Below, in pieces: positions 7,844 to 11,710 of a DNA stretch of 11,710 nt. Under the pieces are notes generated by a model, which saw nothing but the letters and a program-made list of their open reading frames with translations, was not told where the DNA came from and did no database searches. The first letter of the stretch is position 1; every line of letters begins with the position of its first letter. This DNA is from Betaproteobacteria bacterium (GTDB lineage Bacteria; Pseudomonadota; Gammaproteobacteria; Burkholderiales; SG8-39). The translations under genes were made by a program, and so were the position numbers. The stretch covers positions 1 through 11,710 of the forward strand of contig VGIE01000034.1 in NCBI GenBank assembly GCA_016867955.1, written 5' to 3'.

Positions 7844-8259
7844 GTGCAAACCAACGCGACAAGCGTAAGAAAAAGAAACCCATCTCGTTCAAGGCCCCGC
7901 AGGATATGACCACTTCGGACGCTGCGGCGTGGGCCGCTCGGCCTGCGGCGCCGCCGGCACCCGGTCCGGCTCCAGTGGCCATGGCACCGCCGGTCGCGCT
8001 AACGGGGGCTCGCGCTACACCCGCTGCACCCGCGGCATCCGATTCGACCACTCTGGTCACCACTGCACAACCGGCGTCGTCAGTTACCGCATCAGACGCC
8101 ATGAGCGAGGCGGATCGCGATGCGCTGATCAAGGTGCCGGCGGCGATTGTATTGTTGGCGAAGCCGTTTGAAGTGATGTTGTCGTTGGTCCTCGTGCCCT
8201 TCGGCCGGGCGCCGAAGGCGCCACCCTCAGCTGGCCCGGGCCCGCGGACGCCGGCGTGA
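7840..8259 (+). CDS. Small basic, Pro/Ala-rich protein with C-terminal hydrophobic segment; possible ParA partner
   Basis: A 139-residue protein from GTG 7840, inside the GTGA overlap with the ParA gene; GGA at 7828-7830 is a modest ribosome binding site. I do not recognise a family. Three parts are visible. First, a very basic N-terminus (KRKKKKPISFKAP). Second, a low-complexity stretch rich in Ala, Pro, Thr and Ser (about residues 25-85) that is probably disordered. Third, a C-terminal part with a short acidic helix and then about 22 hydrophobic residues (PAAIVLLAKPFEVMLSLVLVPF), which could sit in or on the membrane. Basic N-termini often stimulate ParA-type ATPases (ParB, McdB and similar), and Pro-rich small proteins occur beside BcsQ. 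A role as the adaptor linking the ATPase to a membrane cargo is therefore reasonable, but this is inference from composition and position only. Confidence 0.75.
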   Translation: MSANQRDKRKKKKPISFKAPQDMTTSDAAAWAARPAAPPAPGPAPVAMAPPVALTGARATPAAPAASDSTTLVTTAQPASSVTASDAMSEADRDALIKVPAAIVLLAKPFEVMLSLVLVPFGRAPKAPPSAGPGPRTPA

Positions 8260-9938
8260 GGGGAGCAGAGCGCGCGGCGGGCTTCGCCGAGAACTTCCCA
8301 CTGCTGCGGCTGCTGCGGCGGGGGTCCAACCGGTTCAATCTCGAGCTGTTGCTGGTGCTCGCCGTCTCCGGGCTCAGTTCCGCGTTATTGCTGGTAATCG
8401 TCAACGCGGCGGCAGAACAGGCGGTAAATGAACTGGTCAGCGGCTGGTACCTCGCGTTGTTTGCCATCGTCATGACATCCTACGGGTTTTCGCAGCGCCA
8501 CGTGCTGCGAACATCGGTGGTTGAGGTCGAACGGATCCTCGACGGCATCCGTACCAACATCGCCGACGGCATACGCCATGCCGACCTGATCGCGATGGAG
8601 CGCATTGGCCGTGCGCGCATTTACGCAGGCCTGACGCGCGAGACGCAGACGATCTCGCAGATGGCCGGCGCCCTCATGATTGCCAGCCAGTCGTTACTGC
8701 TGGTGCTGTTTACGACTGTCTACCTCGCGTGGCTTTCGCCCCTGGCATTCGTGCTGGCGATTGTGGTGACGGCCTCCGGGGTTTTCGTCCACCTCCGCCA
8801 CGCAGGCGAATATCGCCGCCTGCTCAGGTCGGCCACCGAACAGGAGCACGCCTTCATCGAATCCGTGGGCCACCTGCTGGATGGGTTCAAGGAAGTCAAG
8901 ATGAGCGAGCCTCGCAGTGAGGATCTGTATACCTACCTGCGGGAGCTGTCCCAACGGCTGTCGAAGACCAAGGTGCAGGCTGACGAAAGCCAAGTAGTGC
9001 ATTTCTTGTCCGCGCAGGCCGCGTTCTACATACTGGTCGCGTCGATTGTGTTCCTGCTGCCGCGCCTGACACCGACCTTCTCCGAAGTGGTCATCAAGTC
9101 GACGGCTGCGATTCTGTTCATCATCGGTCCGCTGTCAGGTGTCGTCGGTGCGCTGCCGCTGTTTGCGGCCGCCAATGTCGCGGCGCAGAACATTTTCGAC
9201 CTCGAGGAACTCGTGACCGGCGCCGGCGCGGAACCCGGGACCGGTGGGGTGCCTCCCAAGACGAATGTCGGCACCATCGAAATGCGCCAGACGGTGTTCC
9301 AGTATCTAGACGGCAAGGGCGTTCCGCTCTTTACTCTCGGTCCGACCGACCTATCGATTCCGCAAGGACAAATGTTGTTCGTGGTCGGCGGCAACGGCAG
9401 CGGCAAGTCGACGTTCCTAAAAGTGTTGACCGGACTTTATGCGCCCCACCAGGGGGTAGTGTGTCTCGATGACACGGCGATTAGCCGAGGGAATGCCGCG
9501 TGGTACCGTAGCCACTTCAGCGCCGTGTTCTCGGACTATCACTTGTTTGATCGTGTGTTCGGCCATCGTGATACCGACGATGGGTATGTCAACGAGCTGC
9601 TCGTGAAGGTGCGGCTGAACGACAAGACGAGTTACCGAGACCAGCGATTCACGACCCTCGACCTGTCGACCGGGCAGCGAAAGCGGCTGGCGCTGGTGGT
9701 GACTCTGATCGAGGACCGTCCCGTGCTGGTGTTTGACGAAGTGGCCGCCGACCAGGATCCGGAGTTCCGGAAGTATTTTTACGAGGGCATCCTGCCCGAG
9801 CTGCACCGCCGAGGCAAGACCGTCATCGTTGCGACGCACGATGACGCTTACTTCGGCTTGGCCGACCGAATCATCAAGCTTCAGGACGGCCGTGTCTTTA
9901 AGGATGAGATACCGCCGGCGAAGGAGAACCGGACATGA
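8256..9938 (+). CDS. Cyclic-peptide-export-type ABC transporter, fused TMD-NBD (SyrD/PvdE family)
   Basis: A 560-residue half-transporter from GTG 8256 (GTGA overlap). The membrane part has about six hydrophobic segments, near residues 28-50, 62-79, 137-158, 161-180, 254-272 and 283-310. The ATPase domain has Walker A GGNGSGKS (K384), signature LSTGQ (470-474), Walker B VLVFDE (D494, E495) and the H-loop histidine H528. The LSTGQRKRLAL signature and the AADQDPEFR stretch after Walker B are typical of the SyrD/PvdE group, which exports lipopeptides and siderophore precursors across the inner membrane. It may export the product of the cluster just upstream, although it has a separate promoter. 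Alternatively, its substrate is unrelated and it works with the ParA-like and DUF697-like proteins. The N-terminus is unusually soluble for about 25 residues. Its stop overlaps the next ATG (ATGA at 9935). Confidence 0.92.
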   Translation: MRGAERAAGFAENFPLLRLLRRGSNRFNLELLLVLAVSGLSSALLLVIVNAAAEQAVNELVSGWYLALFAIVMTSYGFSQRHVLRTSVVEVERILDGIRTNIADGIRHADLIAMERIGRARIYAGLTRETQTISQMAGALMIASQSLLLVLFTTVYLAWLSPLAFVLAIVVTASGVFVHLRHAGEYRRLLRSATEQEHAFIESVGHLLDGFKEVKMSEPRSEDLYTYLRELSQRLSKTKVQADESQVVHFLSAQAAFYILVASIVFLLPRLTPTFSEVVIKSTAAILFIIGPLSGVVGALPLFAAANVAAQNIFDLEELVTGAGAEPGTGGVPPKTNVGTIEMRQTVFQYLDGKGVPLFTLGPTDLSIPQGQMLFVVGGNGSGKSTFLKVLTGLYAPHQGVVCLDDTAISRGNAAWYRSHFSAVFSDYHLFDRVFGHRDTDDGYVNELLVKVRLNDKTSYRDQRFTTLDLSTGQRKRLALVVTLIEDRPVLVFDEVAADQDPEFRKYFYEGILPELHRRGKTVIVATHDDAYFGLADRIIKLQDGRVFKDEIPPAKENRT

Positions 9939-10399
9939 CCGACCGAGAAATCATTGCCGTGCACATGGTGAAGTCGCAGGCGAAGCTGGCGGCGGCCGCC
10001 GGCGCACTCCCCGTTCCTATTTTGGACTTCGTCGCGCTGACGGGACTCCAGTACGTCCTGGTGCACCAGCTGGCCACCTACTACCAAGTCCCCTTTTATG
10101 GCAACCGGGCGCGGGCGTTGATTGGGGCGCTCACGGGTTCGGCGGTTTCAAGAGGTGCGGGCTGGGCTGTGCTCGGAAGCGTTGCGCGGGCCATTCCCGG
10201 AGTAGGCTGGCTCGCCGGCTGGGCCGCTATGTCGGCGTTATCCGCCGCCTCGACCTACGCCATCGGCAAGGTGTTCATCCAGCATTTTGAGTCGGGCGGC
10301 ACCCTGCTTGACTTCGATCCGGACCGCCTCCGGGACTACTACCGGCGTCACTTCTACGACGAATCGGCAAGATCGGGCGGTTCTGGGAAACCCGAGTAG
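9935..10399 (+). CDS. DUF697-like membrane protein, copy 1
   Basis: A 154-residue protein coupled to the ABC gene by ATGA. It matches the DUF697 pattern: a first hydrophobic block with a LPVPILDFVALTGLQ-type motif (the family's 'P.pg.D...l...Q'), then an Arg-containing stretch, then PGVGWLAGW and a helix ending TYAIGKVF.QHFESGG. The C-terminal 30 residues are charged and probably cytosolic. DUF697 domains are known alone and fused to GTPases (the YcjF group); their exact role is not established. Copy 2 is clearly a paralog, sharing YAIGKVF, HFE and GG in the same places and 17 identical bases (10262-10278 and 10819-10835). Because it is translated with an exporter, it may act at the membrane with it. 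The stop codon lies inside the inverted repeat that follows. Confidence 0.8.
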   Translation: MTDREIIAVHMVKSQAKLAAAAGALPVPILDFVALTGLQYVLVHQLATYYQVPFYGNRARALIGALTGSAVSRGAGWAVLGSVARAIPGVGWLAGWAAMSALSAASTYAIGKVFIQHFESGGTLLDFDPDRLRDYYRRHFYDESARSGGSGKPE

Positions 10400-10412
10400 A
10401 CGAGGTCTACTC
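10394..10412 (+). promoter_or_regulatory. Perfect 8-bp inverted repeat, candidate operator
   Basis: GAGTAGACGAGGTCTACTC is an 8-bp perfect inverted repeat around a 3-nt centre. It covers the stop codon of DUF697 copy 1 and ends just before or within the expected -35 position of the promoter for copy 2. There is no T-run after it, so a repressor or activator site is more likely than an intrinsic terminator. A weak RNA hairpin that separates expression of the two copies is the alternative. Confidence 0.5.
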
Positions 10413-10430
10413 AGGGCAACCGGATTCAGG

Positions 10431-10436
10431 TATACT
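10431..10436 (+). promoter_or_regulatory. -10 box TATACT for DUF697 copy 2
   Basis: TATACT differs from TATAAT at one base. The -35 region (about 10408-10413, TACTCA) is poor and overlaps the inverted repeat, which fits a promoter needing or blocked by a regulator. The predicted leader of about 45 nt includes the ribosome binding site GAGGAG at 10473-10478, 10 nt before the ATG. Confidence 0.5.
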
Positions 10437-10488
10437 ACGTCGGCGTGCTATTGGGCTACGCTGACCTTACACGAGGAGCTTTGAAGTC

Positions 10489-10938
10489 ATGACGCTAAAA
10501 CAAGTTACCGCACGGTCCGCCATCAACAAGTACTCGTTGCTGGCTGGTGCCGCAGGCCTGATTCCCGCGCCCGGGCTGGACATGTTGGGGATTGGCGGGG
10601 TCCAGTACGCGATGATTCGAAAGCTTGCTGAGCAGTACAACGTGCCGATGCCCGCCAAAGAGCAGGTGATGGCCATTGTCGCGGCACTGACCGGCAGCCT
10701 TGGTGCAACCAAAGTAGCGTACGGAGCCGGCGGTAGCCTGCTCAAGAGCGTGCCTCTGGTCGGTACGACGCTCGGCATGGTAAGCGTCAGCGTGTTCGCG
10801 TCGGCCCTCACCTATGCGATCGGCAAGGTGTTCATGATGCATTTCGAAACGGGTGGGAACTTCCTTACGTTGAACCCCGACAAGCTGCGCGGACACTTCG
10901 AAGCCGAATTCCGCGCTGGCGCGGCACAGGCGGCGTAA
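10489..10938 (+). CDS. DUF697-like membrane protein, copy 2
   Basis: A 149-residue paralog of the preceding DUF697 gene. The ATG at 10489 has a good GAGGAG site at 10473-10478. Features seen: a short basic N-terminus, the hydrophobic block GLIPAPGLDMLGIGGVQ with the family's Pro-Gly-x-Asp motif better kept than in copy 1, a mid region with PAKEQVMAIVAALTGS, a second hydrophobic part (PLVGTTLG), and the shared TYAIGKVFMMHFETGG end followed by LNPDKLRGHFEAEF. It has its own promoter-like box, so unlike copy 1 it can be made independently of the ABC exporter. A hetero-oligomer with copy 1 is possible. The function is unknown; the family call rests on pattern recognition. Confidence 0.82.
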   Translation: MTLKQVTARSAINKYSLLAGAAGLIPAPGLDMLGIGGVQYAMIRKLAEQYNVPMPAKEQVMAIVAALTGSLGATKVAYGAGGSLLKSVPLVGTTLGMVSVSVFASALTYAIGKVFMMHFETGGNFLTLNPDKLRGHFEAEFRAGAAQAA

Positions 10939-10946
10939 TATCTAAC

Positions 10947-10973
10947 CCAGGACCGGGCGGGGCCCGGTCCTGG
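10947..10973 (+). terminator. GC-rich hairpin after DUF697 copy 2
   Basis: CCAGGACCGGGC pairs perfectly over 12 bp with GCCCGGTCCTGG across a GGG loop, 9 nt after the stop codon. This is the strongest hairpin I found in the window. Only CTTCCTG follows, so the T-tract is poor; it may stop transcription, with or without Rho, or protect the 3' end. Confidence 0.7.
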
Positions 10974-10989
10974 CTTCCTGCCGGTCGCG

Positions 10990-11184
10990 ATGGCTGTCCT
11001 CTACATTCTGACCTGCGTCTTGGTGGGCTATTTCGGTCGACACCGGAAGTTCGGCTTCATCGGCTTCTTTATTGCGGCACTGGTATGCACCCCGGTGATT
11101 ACCGGACTCATCCTCCTGATTACGGCATCGAAGGCTCGTCCCGACAAGGTGGCGACTTCGGTCCCGTCACCGCGCAGTTCGTAG
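10990..11184 (+). CDS. Small two-helix membrane protein
   Basis: A 64-residue hypothetical protein. It has a hydrophobic N-terminus (AVLYILTCVLVGYFG), a short basic loop (RHRKFG), and a second hydrophobic stretch with a Thr-Pro-Val kink (GFFIAALVCTPVITGLILLI), then a polar Ser/Pro tail. The pattern 'GxxRxxGFxxxFxxALxxTPVxxGLI' is familiar from small membrane proteins of unknown role found in many bacteria. There is no good Shine-Dalgarno site, and the hairpin ends only 16 nt upstream, so expression would need read-through or an unseen promoter. The antisense strand has an open frame over this region (11028-11291) with no recognisable features. The call rests on the amino acid pattern. Confidence 0.55.
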   Translation: MAVLYILTCVLVGYFGRHRKFGFIGFFIAALVCTPVITGLILLITASKARPDKVATSVPSPRSS

Positions 11185-11348
11185 CCACTCCCGATAATCT
11201 CGAGCACCAGTGCGGCGTTGGTCAACACTGTCGGCGGGGCTAGCAGGTCCACGCAGCGGCCAGCTGCCTCGTGTGCGACGAAGCTCGCCAAGCAGCCCGT
11301 CTTATGCTCAGCCGTGAGTCGAGCAAAGTGCTAGAATTCTCGTCCATC
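11185..11348. other. 164-bp intergenic region with a weak -10 box before the lipoprotein gene
   Basis: No coding pattern is evident on the + strand. Near its end is TAGAAT (11332-11337), one base from TATAAT, placed 11 nt before the ATG of the lipoprotein gene. No convincing -35 hexamer is found at 16-18 bp. There is no purine-rich ribosome binding site before that ATG, so the mRNA would have a leader of only a few bases or none. I see no repeat or RNA gene here. Confidence 0.45.
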
Positions 11349-11710
11349 ATGCGCGAGCGTATCAACGGTCGCACAGCCGTGGTGACTGGGGGGCTGCTGG
11401 CCGCAACCCTCATGACGAGTTGTACACCGCGTCAACCGTATTTTCAGGGTGTCCTGTACGACAGTGGGGGGATCGGGATATCCGCAGATATTCTGAATTG
11501 CGGGTGCGCCACGTTCCGAAACCTCAGTCCCAATGTCGTGCGCCTCCAGGCTCGCCTATTCGATGCCACGCTCGGCAGCGAGACGCTGAATCCCGGTCAG
11601 TCCATCCGCTTCAGATTCGATTGGTCGGGCTACGACACGGACGATCGTTACGTGGTTGAAATTCTGGAGCGGGGCAGTTCCGACCAGTGGGTCCAAGTGA
11701 GCAGCGGGCT
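11349..11710 (+). CDS. Lipoprotein of unknown function, 5' part (runs off window)
   Basis: From ATG 11349 the frame is open for 120 codons to the window edge, with no stop. The N-terminus is a lipoprotein signal: basic start (MRERINGR), a hydrophobic core (AVVTGGLLAATLM) and a lipobox-like LMTSC with Cys25 as the lipidated residue; Met at -3 is not ideal. The mature part has a CGC pair (NCGC) and alternating polar and hydrophobic stretches such as VVRLQARLFD, QSIRFRFDW and RYVVEILERG. These suggest a beta-sandwich or similar extracellular fold. I do not recognise the family. Being an exported protein behind its own weak -10 box, it is probably a separate transcription unit from the DUF697 genes. 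Confidence 0.72.
   Translation, partial: MRERINGRTAVVTGGLLAATLMTSCTPRQPYFQGVLYDSGGIGISADILNCGCATFRNLSPNVVRLQARLFDATLGSETLNPGQSIRFRFDWSGYDTDDRYVVEILERGSSDQWVQVSSG

Noticed and set aside
11028..11291. Antisense open frame (87 residues) as a gene instead of the small membrane protein
   Set aside because: It shows no motif and crosses the gap. The + strand frame has two clear hydrophobic helices, although both calls are modest.
11420..11659. Open frame of 79 residues in another + frame near the right edge
   Set aside because: The frame from 11349 has a lipoprotein signal and stays open to the edge, and this one reads as its shadow.
1..11710. CRISPR arrays, tRNA or rRNA genes, insertion sequences
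   Set aside because: No regularly spaced repeats, RNA gene patterns, transposase-like proteins or terminal inverted repeats were seen.

Overview
The window reads as the 3' end of a hybrid polyketide/non-ribosomal peptide (PKS/NRPS) cluster followed by a second, separately promoted operon. All supported genes are on the + strand. The DNA is GC-rich with strong third-position G/C bias. A lipoprotein, a peptide-exporter-type ABC protein and good sigma70-like -10 boxes fit a high-GC Gram-negative-type bacterium. Two genes look leaderless: a -10 box sits about 10 nt before the start and there is no Shine-Dalgarno. I would tentatively think of a phylum such as Gemmatimonadota or Acidobacteriota, but the sequence alone does not settle this.

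Region 1 (1-6950) is the tail of the biosynthetic cluster. In order it holds: the C-terminal part of a megasynthase (rest of a ketosynthase, a linker with no acyltransferase, a carrier protein, and a terminal thioester reductase); a fusion of an SCP2-like lipid-binding domain with a cupin/JmjC-type Fe(II)/2-oxoglutarate oxygenase; an MbtH-like protein; a type II thioesterase; and a NodU/CmcH/TobZ-type O-carbamoyltransferase with an unusual C-terminal extension. Most neighbours overlap by 4 bp (ATGA) or are 3-33 bp apart, so this looks like one transcript. The MbtH protein implies NRPS adenylation domains upstream of the window. My reading: a peptide-polyketide chain is released by NAD(P)H-dependent reduction as an aldehyde or alcohol, the type II thioesterase clears misprimed carriers, and the oxygenase and carbamoyltransferase decorate the product.

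Region 2 (about 7015-10399) starts with a near-consensus promoter. It encodes a ParA/MinD-like ATPase, a small basic and Pro/Ala-rich protein with a hydrophobic C-terminal segment, a SyrD/PvdE-type cyclic-peptide-exporter ABC protein with fused membrane and ATPase domains, and a DUF697-like membrane protein. All four are coupled by 4-bp GTGA/ATGA overlaps. A paralogous DUF697-like gene (10489-10938) follows behind a perfect 8-bp inverted repeat, its own -10 box and a clear ribosome binding site, and ends in a strong GC hairpin. The tight coupling of a ParA-type ATPase, a disordered adaptor, an exporter and DUF697 proteins is the most unusual arrangement here. It could be a system that places or clusters a membrane exporter (or synthase) in the cell.

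Region 3 (10974-11710) holds a tiny two-helix membrane protein, a 164-bp gap with a weak -10 box, and the 5' end of a lipoprotein gene that runs off the window. No stretch longer than 300 bases lacks a gene. I saw no RNA genes, insertion sequences or CRISPR arrays.
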